Below, piece after piece: positions 9,555 through 18,139 of a DNA stretch of 64,000 bases. The translations under genes and the position numbers were made by a program. The stretch covers positions 62,001-126,000 of the forward strand of contig NZ_CAKZJO010000085.1 in assembly GCF_936943645.1 (NCBI RefSeq), given 5' to 3'. The stretch is from an uncultured Bradyrhizobium sp. GTDB lineage: Bacteria > Pseudomonadota > Alphaproteobacteria > Rhizobiales > Xanthobacteraceae. The stretch's first letter is position 1. Each line of letters begins with the position of its first letter. Below the pieces are notes generated by a model that had not been told where the DNA came from, did no database searches, and saw only the letters and a program-made list of their open reading frames with translations.

Positions 9555-10370
9555 ATGATCAGGCTGGTTGTTGCGGGCGCACTGGGGATGATTTTGGCCG
9601 GGCCGGCCATGGCGATCGAGCTGCCCGCCGAGATCGCGAAGCGCGGCAGCATCAAGATCGCCATCGTACCGAACTATCCGCCGATGGAGTTCCGCGATCC
9701 CGCCACCAATGCGCTGGCCGGATTCGACATCGATCTCGGCGAGGCGCTCGGTCGTAAGCTCGGCGTCAAACTGGAGTGGGAGGAGACAAGCTTCGCGCAG
9801 TTCATGCCGTCGATTTCGTCGGGGCGGGTGGACGCGATCCTGTCCGGCTTCACCGACTATGCGACGCGGCATGAGGCGGCAACCTTCGTCGATTATTTGC
9901 GCAGCGGTCCGCAGTTCTTTGTGCAGCAGTCGCGTGCCGCGGAATTCAAGGACATGGCGGCGCTGTGCGGCAGGAAAGTTGGTGCGAGCCGCCGCACCAT
10001 GTTCCCGGATCAGATCGCGGCGTGGAGCGCGGCGCATTGTGGCAGCAACCCCATTGTGTTCGTCGGCACCGAAGGCTCGGCAGACGCGCGGACGCAGCTG
10101 AAACAGGGTCGGATCGACGCGGCCGTTCAGGGCAACGAGACGCTGCCCTACATCATGAATCAGGAGCCCGGCGCTTACGCACCGCTGGGCCAGGCCATTG
10201 CGGCGCAGTTCACCGGCATCGCGCTGCCTGTGAAGGAGAAAGCCCTGCATCAGGCCTTCGTGGAGGCGCTCGACGCGTTGATCGCCGACGGCACCTACCG
10301 CGCCCTGCTGGCGAAGTGGAAATTGGACGACAACGGTGTGGAGAAGGCGACGATCAATGCTGGACAGTAA
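9555..10370 (+). CDS. Second polar amino-acid ABC binding protein (family 3)
   Basis: Periplasmic receptor, 271 aa from ATG 9555 (276 from ATG 9540, which overlaps the ATPase stop). I prefer 9555 because GGGGAGAG lies just before it and the signal peptide (cleavage after AMA) then has a normal length. It is closely similar to the protein at 7101 throughout: NYPPMEFRDPATN, AGFDIDLGEALGRKLG, GRIDAAVQGNETLPY, ADGTYRALLAKWKL. This looks like an intra-operon duplication giving the transporter a second specificity. Its 3' end overlaps the next start by 14 bases. Confidence 0.9.
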   Translation: MIRLVVAGALGMILAGPAMAIELPAEIAKRGSIKIAIVPNYPPMEFRDPATNALAGFDIDLGEALGRKLGVKLEWEETSFAQFMPSISSGRVDAILSGFTDYATRHEAATFVDYLRSGPQFFVQQSRAAEFKDMAALCGRKVGASRRTMFPDQIAAWSAAHCGSNPIVFVGTEGSADARTQLKQGRIDAAVQGNETLPYIMNQEPGAYAPLGQAIAAQFTGIALPVKEKALHQAFVEALDALIADGTYRALLAKWKLDDNGVEKATINAGQ

Positions 10371-11247
10371 GGCACTCCAGAGCATCCCGCTCGTCCCGGC
10401 GAACATCGCGGATCCGGCACCGAATTATCCCTGGCCGAAGCCTTGGAGGTCGGCGATGTTCCTGTCGTTCGATGTCGACGCCGAGAGCGCCTGGACCAGC
10501 AAGGACGCCGTGCACGCCCAGCGCCTGATCACCATGAGCTATGGCGGCTATGAGGCGCGGGTCGGCACACCGAAGTTGCTGGAGCTGCTCGATCAGCTCG
10601 ATCTGAAGGCGACATTCTTCGTCACCGGCTGGTCGGTCGATGCGCATCCGACAATGGCCGAATCCATCCTCAAGGCCGGTCATGAGATTGGCCATCACGG
10701 TTATCATCACCTGCTGCCCGATCCCGGTGATCCCTGGATCGAGGAGGAGCTGGAGCGTGGTTTCGAGGCGTTGAAGCGGCGGCTGGGCGTAAGGCCGATC
10801 GGTTATCGTGCGCCCTATGGCGAATTTACCGAGGAGCTTCGCCAGGCGCTGGTCCGGCACGGCATCGTCTACACATCATCGTTCCGCGATGACGTGCGGC
10901 CTTACCGTCATCGCCTGACCGACGGCAAACCCGGCACGATCGAGCTGCCGGTCACCGCGAGCTATGACGATTGGATGCACGGCCTCTCGGCGCGCTTCAG
11001 CCCGCGCTCGATCTTTCCCAAGGAGCATGTGCTCTCGATCTGGAAGGACGAGTTGGATGAGGTTCGTGACTGGGGCGCGATGGTGACCACCGTGCTGCAT
11101 CCGCAATGCAGCGGCCGTCCGATGCGGCTCCGTCTGCTGCGCGAGTTCCTGACCTACGCCAAATCCTGTCCGGACCTGTGGATCACGACCGGGGAGGCGA
11201 TCGCCGCGAATTTCCAGAAGCATGAAGCCGCAGGTCAGCCGCGCTGA
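10357..11247 (+). CDS. Polysaccharide-deacetylase (NodB-fold) family hydrolase, possible cyclic imide hydrolase
   Basis: A 296-aa metal-dependent hydrolase of the polysaccharide deacetylase/PuuE superfamily. Motifs are FLSFDVDAE (Asp39/Asp41), GHEIGHHGYHH (about 108-118) and YRAPYGEF. There is no signal peptide, so it is cytoplasmic, which argues against a cell-wall substrate. Cytosolic NodB-fold relatives are known that hydrolyse cyclic imides or allantoin (PuuE). Among hydantoinase and carbamoylase genes, ring opening of a cyclic imide or ureide is the best guess. Start ATG 10357 is chosen over the in-frame GTG 10336. It overlaps the binding-protein stop and is followed by a TGATG overlap with the next gene. 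Confidence 0.85.
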   Translation: MLDSKALQSIPLVPANIADPAPNYPWPKPWRSAMFLSFDVDAESAWTSKDAVHAQRLITMSYGGYEARVGTPKLLELLDQLDLKATFFVTGWSVDAHPTMAESILKAGHEIGHHGYHHLLPDPGDPWIEEELERGFEALKRRLGVRPIGYRAPYGEFTEELRQALVRHGIVYTSSFRDDVRPYRHRLTDGKPGTIELPVTASYDDWMHGLSARFSPRSIFPKEHVLSIWKDELDEVRDWGAMVTTVLHPQCSGRPMRLRLLREFLTYAKSCPDLWITTGEAIAANFQKHEAAGQPR

Positions 11248-12851
11248 TGAGCATGGGCAAGTCTTCGATGCAGTTCTCCCGCCGGTCATTGCTTCGTGCG
11301 GCCGCTATGGCGCCTGCCTTTTCCTTGCCGGGCATCGTCCGCGCGCAATCGCAGACCACGCTGCGCTTCATCCCGGTGATCGATCTGGCCTTCCTCGATC
11401 CGGTCTATTCCACCGCGCAGGTGTCGCGCAACCACGGCTTCATGGTCTACGACACGCTCTATGGCATGAATGCGGCGCTGGAAGTCTCGCCGCAGATGGT
11501 GTCGGGCCATGTCGTCTCCAATGACGCCAAGCAGTGGGACCTGACGCTGCGCGACGGGCTTTTCTGGCATGACGGCGAGCGGGTACTGGCGCGTGACTGC
11601 GTCGCGAGCATTCGCCGCTGGGCCTCGCGCGACGGGTTCGGCGGCGAATTGATGGCGGCGACCGAAGAGTTGTCTGCGCCGGATGATCGTACCATCCGCT
11701 TCCGTTTGCGGCGGCTATTCCCGCTGCTGCCGCAGGCGCTCGGCAAGGCCGCAGTGCATGCCGCATTCATGATGCCCGAGCGGTTTGCGAGCCAGGATCC
11801 GCTCAAGCCGATCACCGAAGTGATCGGCAGCGGGCCATTCCGCTTCATCGCGGATGAGCGCGTACCCGGTGTACGCAACGCCTATGCCAGGTTCGAGCGC
11901 TATCAACCTCGCCAGGACGGCAAGCCGGATTGGACCGCCGGTCCCAAGATCGTGCACTATGACCGCGTTGTGTGGACCACGACGCCGGACCCGGGGACCG
12001 CCGTGGCGGCCCTCCAGACTGGCGAGCAGGATTGGCAGGAAACCACGCCGCACGACTTGCTGCCCGTGCTGAAGCAGTCCGATGAGGTCGAAACGCGTGT
12101 GCTCGACCCCCGCGGCTATGCGTGCATGCTCCGCGTCAATCACCTGCAACCGCCGTTCGACAATCCCGCCATCCGCCGTGCGCTGCTCGGTGCAATCAAT
12201 CAAGCCGACTTCATGACCGCGGTCGCGGGCGGAGATCCGGCATACCAGCTCTCGCCGATCGGCTATTTCGCGCCGGGAACGCCGATGGCCAATGACGTCG
12301 GGCTCGATGTCTTCCGCGGCCCGCGCGATATGGCTAAGGTGAAGGCCGATCTGGCGGCGGCTGGCTACAATGGTGAGAAAGTCGTGCTGCTGTCGCCGGG
12401 CAATTCGGCCGCGCAAAAGCCGCTCGGCCAGGTTGCGGCCGACATGCTGCGGAGGGCCGGGATGAACGTCGATCATCAGGTGCTCGACTTCGCAGCCGTG
12501 CTGCAGCGTCAGCTCAAGAAGGATCCGATCGACAAGGGCGGCTGGAGCGCTACCGTCGGCAATTGGCAAGGCATCGACTGGCTCAACCCGGCCGGCAACA
12601 CCAATTTGCGCGGCGAAGGGAAGGTCGCCGGATGGTACAGCAGCGAGAGAATGGGCGGCCTGCGCGGTCAGTGGCTCACGGCGCCGTCGCTCGAAGAGCA
12701 GCAGCGGATCTGCCGCGAGATCCAGGCGCTGGCGTTTGAAGAGATCCCGTATTTTCCGATCGGCCTGTACAAGCAACCGACCGCCTACCGCAAGAGCATC
12801 ACCGGCATCCTCGACGGCACCGCAGTCTTCTGGAATGTGCGTCCATCATGA
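11247..12851 (+). CDS. Family-5 (peptide/nickel-type) ABC binding protein with Tat-like signal
   Basis: A 534-aa periplasmic receptor of the dipeptide/oligopeptide class. The N-terminus has a twin-arginine-like motif (SRRSLLRAA) and hydrophobic stretch up to GIVRAQS. Family-5 hallmarks are present: DPVYSTAQVSRNHGFMVYDTLYG, WDLTLRDGLFWHDGERV and the IRRALLGAIN segment. No peptide-type permease or ATPase lies in this operon. The nearest full set is at 23092-26638, which has its own receptor, so this protein may feed that transporter. The start overlaps the upstream stop (TGATG) and its stop overlaps the amidohydrolase start (ATGA, 12848-12851). Confidence 0.9.
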   Translation: MSMGKSSMQFSRRSLLRAAAMAPAFSLPGIVRAQSQTTLRFIPVIDLAFLDPVYSTAQVSRNHGFMVYDTLYGMNAALEVSPQMVSGHVVSNDAKQWDLTLRDGLFWHDGERVLARDCVASIRRWASRDGFGGELMAATEELSAPDDRTIRFRLRRLFPLLPQALGKAAVHAAFMMPERFASQDPLKPITEVIGSGPFRFIADERVPGVRNAYARFERYQPRQDGKPDWTAGPKIVHYDRVVWTTTPDPGTAVAALQTGEQDWQETTPHDLLPVLKQSDEVETRVLDPRGYACMLRVNHLQPPFDNPAIRRALLGAINQADFMTAVAGGDPAYQLSPIGYFAPGTPMANDVGLDVFRGPRDMAKVKADLAAAGYNGEKVVLLSPGNSAAQKPLGQVAADMLRRAGMNVDHQVLDFAAVLQRQLKKDPIDKGGWSATVGNWQGIDWLNPAGNTNLRGEGKVAGWYSSERMGGLRGQWLTAPSLEEQQRICREIQALAFEEIPYFPIGLYKQPTAYRKSITGILDGTAVFWNVRPS

Positions 12852-14221
12852 GCAGCATCGCGATCTTCGGCAGCTACGTACTATCTCGCCGTGGCGGCGC
12901 ACAGGATGTGCTGCGCGATCACTGGGTGCTGATCGAAGGCAGGACGATCGCGGCGGTCACCAAGGAGAGGCCGTTCGCCGCTGAGGCTTATGATCGTCCC
13001 GGCCGCTTCATCCTGCCGGGCCTGATGAACCTGCACAATCACTGCTTCAGCGAGGCGGTGGCGCGCAGCCACACCGAGGACGGAAATGGCCGGCGCAACA
13101 ATCAGAGCATCGTCTATACGGTGCTGCTGCCGCTGACCAAGCGCGGCGCCGATCTGCTTTCGGCCGAGGAGCGCCTTGCGGTCGCGCGGCTCGGCATTCT
13201 GCAGTTACTCAAGGGCGGGGCCACGACGGTGATGGAGCCGTTCCGCAACACCATCCCTGAAATGTTCGACGCCGCCGAGGAGATGGGCGTCCGCTTCTAT
13301 GGCGCGCCGTATCTGTTCTCGACCTCGGACGCCAAGGCTGGCGCGGATGGCGTGGTCAGATATGCCGGTGACGACGGCGCGGCAGACTTGGCCACCTGGA
13401 ACGCGCTCTATCAGCGCTGGAACGGGCGCGGTGACGGCCGGATCGGCCTTGCGATGAGCCCGCATGCGACCGACACCTGCGGGCCTGACCTGCTGAAGGC
13501 GTGCGCGGCGCGCGCCCGTGAGCTCGGCGTGCCCATCACCACCCATCTGGCGCAGAGCCGGGCCGAGGTGGAAACGATCGGCAAGCGTTATGACGGCCGC
13601 ACGCCGGCTGAATATCTCGATTGGCTGGGCCTGCTGGCTCCCGATCTCCTCGCAGCGCATTGCATCGCGAGCTCCGACAGCGATCTGAAGCTGATGGCTG
13701 CGCGCGGCGCCGCGGTGTTGAATTGCCCGCGGGTGTTCGCCCGATCCGGCGTCACGGCGGCATTCGGCCGGTTTGCCGAGCATGGCGTGCGCACCGTGGT
13801 CGGCACCGACGGTTACAACATGGACCTGCTCGGCGAGCTCAACGCGGCCTCGATGATCTCGAAACTTGCGCTGCAACGCGCCGAGGTCGCGAGCGCTCCC
13901 GACTTGATCGAGGCGGTGACCGCGACCGCTGCCTTGCTGGTGAAGCGTCCGGATCTCGGGGCGATTGCGCCCGGCGCAACGGCCGATCTGACCATCATTG
14001 ACATGACCCATCCGCACCTGCAGCCGCTGTTCGATCCGCGCCGCGCGCTGGTCGCACTCGGCAATCGCGCAAATGTCGATCAGGTCATCGTCGATGGGCG
14101 GGTGCTGATCGATGCTGGCCGTTACGTTCATGGCGATGAAGCCGCCATCACCTCGGCAGGGGCCGCTGCGATCGGCAAGATCTGGGATCTGCCGGAGGCG
14201 CAGGCGGCGTTTGCCGGCTGA
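12848..14221 (+). CDS. Amidohydrolase of the ATZ/TRZ (cytosine deaminase-like) family
   Basis: A 457-aa metal-dependent amidohydrolase, cytoplasmic. Metal-binding features are NLHNHCF (His63, His65), ITTHLAQSRAE (about 226), LLAAHCIASS and VVGTDGYNMD (Asp). The C-terminal AIAPGATADLTIIDM strand is typical of the subgroup containing TrzN, AtzA, 5-methylthioadenosine deaminases and SsnA. Likely substrates are an aminated or amide-bearing N-heterocycle; the exact reaction cannot be told. It lies between a binding protein and a carbamoylase in one operon, so deamination of a ring before hydrolysis fits. Confidence 0.88.
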   Translation: MSSIAIFGSYVLSRRGGAQDVLRDHWVLIEGRTIAAVTKERPFAAEAYDRPGRFILPGLMNLHNHCFSEAVARSHTEDGNGRRNNQSIVYTVLLPLTKRGADLLSAEERLAVARLGILQLLKGGATTVMEPFRNTIPEMFDAAEEMGVRFYGAPYLFSTSDAKAGADGVVRYAGDDGAADLATWNALYQRWNGRGDGRIGLAMSPHATDTCGPDLLKACAARARELGVPITTHLAQSRAEVETIGKRYDGRTPAEYLDWLGLLAPDLLAAHCIASSDSDLKLMAARGAAVLNCPRVFARSGVTAAFGRFAEHGVRTVVGTDGYNMDLLGELNAASMISKLALQRAEVASAPDLIEAVTATAALLVKRPDLGAIAPGATADLTIIDMTHPHLQPLFDPRRALVALGNRANVDQVIVDGRVLIDAGRYVHGDEAAITSAGAAAIGKIWDLPEAQAAFAG

Positions 14222-14243
14222 GTTTGCAAGGGGAGCAACGACT

Positions 14244-15170
14244 ATGCGCATGATCAACGTCGCCGCAGCCCAGATGGGCCCGATCCAGCGCGCGGAGGGG
14301 CGCGATGTCGTGGTCAGGCGCATGCTCGCGCTGATGGACGAAGCCAAGGCGAAAGGTGCCGACCTGATCGTCTATCCCGAGCTCGCGCTGACCACCTTCT
14401 TCCCGCGCTGGTACATGGAGAACCGCGCCGATGCCGATGGCTGGTTCGAGCGTGAGATGCCCAATGACGCTGTGCGGCCGCTGTTCGAGCGCGCGGCCGG
14501 CCACCAGATGGCGATGAGCTTTGGCTATGCCGAACTGACGCCGGACGGCCATCATTTCAACACCGCGATCCTGACCGACCGCGACGGCAAGATCGTCGGT
14601 AAATACCGCAAGATCCATTTGCCCGGCCATGCCGAGTTCGATCCGGAACGCACGCATCAGCACCTGGAGAAGCGCTATTTCGAGCCGGGTGATCTCGGCT
14701 TTCCGGTCTGGCGCAATCTCGGCGGCGTCATGGGCATGGCCGTCTGCAACGACCGCCGATGGCCGGAAACCTATCGCGTGATGGGCCTGCAGGGCGTCGA
14801 GATGGTGCTGATCGGATACAACACGCCATCGGTCAACGCACAGAAAGGCGACGAAGGGCCGGAGAAGCGGCTGTTCCACAACCGCCTGTCGGCGCAGGCC
14901 GGTGCCTACCAGAATTCATGCTGGGTGATAGCGGTCGCCAAGGCCGGCGACGAAGACGGCCATCCCCTGATCGGCGGTAGCCTCATCGTCAATCCCGACG
15001 GCGAGATCGTGGCCGAAGCCAAGACCGAAGATGACGAACTGCTGGTGCATCCGTGCGATCTCGACGCCACCGCGTTCGGCAAGCAGACGATCTTCAATTT
15101 CGCAGCCCACCGCCGCACCGAGCATTATGGCCTGATCACCAGCCGTACCGGCGCGATCCCGCCGCCGTGA
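14244..15170 (+). CDS. N-carbamoyl-D-amino-acid hydrolase-like enzyme (paralogue 2)
   Basis: Second nitrilase-superfamily carbamoylase of the island, 308 aa. Family segments are VYPELALTTFFPRW (Glu46), YRKIHLPGH (Lys123), AVCNDRRWPETYRVMGLQG (Cys168) and FNFAAHRRTEHYGL. It is closer to the classical D-carbamoylase pattern than the 6108 paralogue; for example it keeps LPGHAEF and RYFEPGDLGFPV. The start is ATG 14244, with GGGGAG about nine bases upstream. Together with the hydantoinases and racemase it completes a hydantoin-to-D-amino-acid route. Confidence 0.92.
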   Translation: MRMINVAAAQMGPIQRAEGRDVVVRRMLALMDEAKAKGADLIVYPELALTTFFPRWYMENRADADGWFEREMPNDAVRPLFERAAGHQMAMSFGYAELTPDGHHFNTAILTDRDGKIVGKYRKIHLPGHAEFDPERTHQHLEKRYFEPGDLGFPVWRNLGGVMGMAVCNDRRWPETYRVMGLQGVEMVLIGYNTPSVNAQKGDEGPEKRLFHNRLSAQAGAYQNSCWVIAVAKAGDEDGHPLIGGSLIVNPDGEIVAEAKTEDDELLVHPCDLDATAFGKQTIFNFAAHRRTEHYGLITSRTGAIPPP

Positions 15171-15183
15171 AGGACGTGGTGCG

Positions 15184-15828
15184 ATGACGAGCCTTTCTTT
15201 TCGCGACCTTGCACCTCGGGACCGCTACAAGCTGCTGTGCGGCGTGGTGGTGCCGCGGCCGATCGCCTTGGTCACGACCATGGACGAGAACGGCGCGCTG
15301 AACGCGGCGCCGTTCAGCTTCTTCAACGTGTTCTCCGAGGACCCGCCGTTAATCGTGCTCGGCCTTCAGCATCATCCTGACGGCCGGTTCAAGGACACCA
15401 CGCGCAACATCCACCGCACCGGTGAATTCGTCGTGCATATGGTGGACGAGGCGCTGGCGAAAGTGATGAACGACTGTGCGGTGGACTTCCCCTCCGGCGA
15501 GAGCGAGGTTGCGGCAGTGGGTCTGACGGCGGAGGTCAGCGCCGAGGTCAAGGTGCCGCGGCTGGCCGCAGCACCGTTCGCGCTGGAATGCCGACGTCAG
15601 GTCTCGCTCGCATTTGGTCCAGGCCGCGAGTTGTTGATTGGCGAAGTGCTTCATCTGCATGCGCGCGAAGGGTTGCTTGATCCGGCGCGCATGTATGTCG
15701 ACATGGCGACCTACCAGCCGATCGGACGGCTGTTCGGCAATCTCTATTCGACCCAGCGCGACATGTTCGCGATGGATCGCGAGAGCTATGACGATTGGCA
15801 GGCGAGGCGGGCGCGTGAAGCACGCTAG
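15184..15828 (+). CDS. Flavin reductase-like FMN-binding split-barrel protein
   Basis: A 214-aa protein of the flavin reductase/FMN-binding split-barrel family. The N-terminal part has the typical VVPRPIALVTTMDENGALNAAPFSFFNVFSEDPPLI. Members reduce FMN/FAD for two-component monooxygenases or bind flavin with other roles. It is the last gene of the operon beginning at 6108, 13 bases after the carbamoylase. The only monooxygenase nearby, at 19892, has its own NAD(P)H-type domains, so the partner is uncertain. Confidence 0.88.
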   Translation: MTSLSFRDLAPRDRYKLLCGVVVPRPIALVTTMDENGALNAAPFSFFNVFSEDPPLIVLGLQHHPDGRFKDTTRNIHRTGEFVVHMVDEALAKVMNDCAVDFPSGESEVAAVGLTAEVSAEVKVPRLAAAPFALECRRQVSLAFGPGRELLIGEVLHLHAREGLLDPARMYVDMATYQPIGRLFGNLYSTQRDMFAMDRESYDDWQARRAREAR

Positions 15829-15844
15829 CCTGCCAACAACCGCG

Positions 15845-16507
15845 TTACGACGCGTCGAATTGCACGGCGCCCAGCGCCATGGTCACGGCGGCCTGGGTCG
15901 GATCGATCACCGGAATACCGAGCGCGTCCTCGAGCGGCTTGCGATGACGCGCCATGCCCGCGCAGCCCATCACGATGGCGCCGGCACCATCTTCTCCTTT
16001 CAGGGCGCGGCCGACTGTGATCATCCTGGCGAGCGTGCCTTCGCCCGATGCGGTTTCCGCCACGCTCATGTCGAGGGGACGCTCGCCGGCCAGCCGATCC
16101 ATCAGGCCCATCTGGCGCAGATAGCGCATGTGCCGGCGGATCGAGCGCTGCGCGATCGCGATCACGCCAAAGGTCTCGGCGCGGGTCAGCGCGGTCAGCA
16201 CGCCGCATTCGGCGATGCCCAGCACCGGCCGCGTGGTGGCTTCGCGGCAGACATGCAGGCCGGGATCGCTGTAGCAGGCGATCACGAAGGCCGCCGACTC
16301 GTTGTCGCCGGCGACGGTACGGCGCAGCGGCATCACCACGCTTTCGGCGTCGGCCTGGCTTTCGATGCCGTAGGGTCCCTCAGTCAGGGTCTCGCACACG
16401 ATCTCAGGACCGTCGGCAAAGGACAGCCGCTTCAACGCCTCGGCAAGGCCGGCGGTGACCACGTGGTTGGAGTTCGGGTTGATGACCATGATGCGCGGTC
16501 GGGGCAT
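15845..16507 (-). CDS. Hydantoin racemase (Asp/Glu racemase superfamily)
   Basis: Racemises 5-substituted hydantoins so that both enantiomers can be used by a D-hydantoinase. From ATG 16507 it has 220 aa. The N-terminus PRIMVINPNSN and both catalytic cysteines are present: Cys78 in ACYSDPG and Cys182 in MGCAGM. The frame is open for 26 codons further upstream, but the family N-terminus and the AGGAA before 16507 support this start. It lies alone on the minus strand between two plus-strand operons, convergent with the flavin reductase (16 bases apart). A sigma-54-type site lies 42-57 bases before the start. Confidence 0.93.
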   Translation of the reverse strand: MPRPRIMVINPNSNHVVTAGLAEALKRLSFADGPEIVCETLTEGPYGIESQADAESVVMPLRRTVAGDNESAAFVIACYSDPGLHVCREATTRPVLGIAECGVLTALTRAETFGVIAIAQRSIRRHMRYLRQMGLMDRLAGERPLDMSVAETASGEGTLARMITVGRALKGEDGAGAIVMGCAGMARHRKPLEDALGIPVIDPTQAAVTMALGAVQFDAS

Positions 16508-16548
16508 GGGAGGTTCCTGCTTGGGCAGTGTTGACGGTGCGAAACAGA

Positions 16549-16564
16549 GGCAATCACTATGCCA
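16549..16564 (-). promoter_or_regulatory. Sigma-54 (-24/-12) promoter candidate for the hydantoin racemase
   Basis: On the minus strand reads TGGCAT-AGTGA-TTGCC, with GG and GC separated by ten bases as RpoN requires. It differs from TGGCAC-N5-TTGCW at two positions. Predicted start of transcription is about 16538, giving a ~31-base leader. Confidence 0.6.
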
Positions 16565-16657
16565 TGGACAGCATGAAGCGGTCATGCGCAGGGCGCAAGG
16601 GCGCGCCGCAAGGCCGGGTGCGGTTGGGCTTCAACAGTTGCGGGAGGAGATGACATC

Positions 16658-18127
16658 ATGACCGAGCCTGCCTATGACCTGATCATCCGCCGTGGGCGTG
16701 TCGCCACCACCACCGATGTGTTCGAGGCCGATGTCGCCGTCATCGGCGAAAGCATCGCGGCGATCGGGCGTGGGCTCGGTCCCGCAAAGCGCGAAATCGA
16801 CGCGCGTGGCAAGCTTGTCCTGCCCGGCGGTGTCGACAGCCATTGTCATATCGAGCAGCTCTCGGCTGCCGGCATCATGAATGCGGATACCTTCGAGAGT
16901 GCCACGACGTCGGCGGCGTTCGGGGGGACCACGTCGGTCATCTCCTTTGCCGCGCAGCATGTCGGCATGCAGCTGCCGCAGGTGCTGGAGGAGTATCACG
17001 CGCTGGCCCGCAAAGGGGCTGTAATCGACTACGCCTTCCATATGATCATCGCCGATCCGACCAGGGAGACGTTGGAGCGCGACCTGCCGACGCTGATCCG
17101 CCAGGGCCATGGCTCGATCAAGATCTTCATGACCTATGACCGGCTGAAGATCGATGACGAGCCCTTGCTCGATATCCTCGTCGCCGCGCGCGAGGGCGGC
17201 GCAATGCTGTGCGCCCATGCGGAAAATCACGGCATCATCTCCTGGATGGTGAAGCGGCTCCTCGCGCGCGGCTACACTCATCCGAAATATCACGCTATCA
17301 GCCATGCGCGCTTTTCGGAAGCAGAGGCGTTCAACCGCCTGATCGGCATGGCGGCCCTTGTCGACCAGCCGATCATGATCTTCCACGTCTCGACCGCCGA
17401 GGGCGCGCAGACGATCCGCGATGCTCGCGGGCAGGGGCTGAAAGTGTTTGCCGAGACCTGCCCGCAATACCTGTTCCTCACCGCGGACGATCTCGACAAG
17501 CCGGGCGCGGAAGGCGCCAAATGGATGTGTAGCCCGCCGCCGCGCCGCAAGGATGACCAGGAGGCGCTGTGGAAGGCGTTGTCGCTCGGCGATCTGCAGA
17601 CCATCTCCTCTGACCACGCGCCGTATCGCTTCGACGAGACCGGCAAGCTTCGCGCCGGGCCGAACCCGAACTTCAAGCAGGTGGCCAACGGCCTGCCGGG
17701 CCTCGAGATGCGGCTGCCGCTGCTGTTCGATGCGATGGTCTCCAAGGGACGGCTCGGCCTCGAGAAATTCGTCGAGCTGACTGCAACCGCGCCGGCCAAG
17801 ATCTACAATCTGCATCCGCACAAGGGCTCGATCGCCGTCGGCGCTGACGCCGATATCGCGATCTGGGATCCCGATCGCCGGGTGTCCGTCACCGACACGA
17901 TGATGCATGATCTGGCCGGCTACACGCCGTTTGCCGGCCGTTCGCTGCAGGGCTGGCCGGTGACGGTGCTCTCCCGCGGCCGCGTCATCGTCGAAAGCGG
18001 CAAGCTGAACGCCTCGCCGGGCTCCGGCCGCTTTTTGGCCCGCAGCGGCGGCGAGGCGGCGAAACCGACCGGTGGATTGGTCTCGGACATGGACCCGGAG
18101 CAGAATTTTGGCGCCAAGCTATTGTGA
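16658..18127 (+). CDS. D-hydantoinase / dihydropyrimidinase (paralogue 1)
   Basis: Cyclic amidohydrolase that opens hydantoins or dihydropyrimidines to N-carbamoyl amino acids. The 489 aa have all zinc ligands at canonical spacing: His62 and His64 (DSHCHIE), the carboxylated Lys155 (SIKIFMTYD), His187 (CAHAENHG), His243 (FHVSTAEG) and Asp319 (SSDHAPY). A Pro/Gly-rich C-terminal tail of about 25 residues extends past the usual end. It starts a plus-strand group followed by two SDR genes and a monooxygenase, and is divergent from the racemase. Confidence 0.95.
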   Translation: MTEPAYDLIIRRGRVATTTDVFEADVAVIGESIAAIGRGLGPAKREIDARGKLVLPGGVDSHCHIEQLSAAGIMNADTFESATTSAAFGGTTSVISFAAQHVGMQLPQVLEEYHALARKGAVIDYAFHMIIADPTRETLERDLPTLIRQGHGSIKIFMTYDRLKIDDEPLLDILVAAREGGAMLCAHAENHGIISWMVKRLLARGYTHPKYHAISHARFSEAEAFNRLIGMAALVDQPIMIFHVSTAEGAQTIRDARGQGLKVFAETCPQYLFLTADDLDKPGAEGAKWMCSPPPRRKDDQEALWKALSLGDLQTISSDHAPYRFDETGKLRAGPNPNFKQVANGLPGLEMRLPLLFDAMVSKGRLGLEKFVELTATAPAKIYNLHPHKGSIAVGADADIAIWDPDRRVSVTDTMMHDLAGYTPFAGRSLQGWPVTVLSRGRVIVESGKLNASPGSGRFLARSGGEAAKPTGGLVSDMDPEQNFGAKLL

Positions 18128-18139
18128 GCGAACCGCGAG

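Noticed and set aside
16565..16580. A second sigma-54-like site (TGGACA...AAGC) facing the first hydantoinase gene
   Set aside because: Spacing fits but both elements deviate strongly from the consensus.
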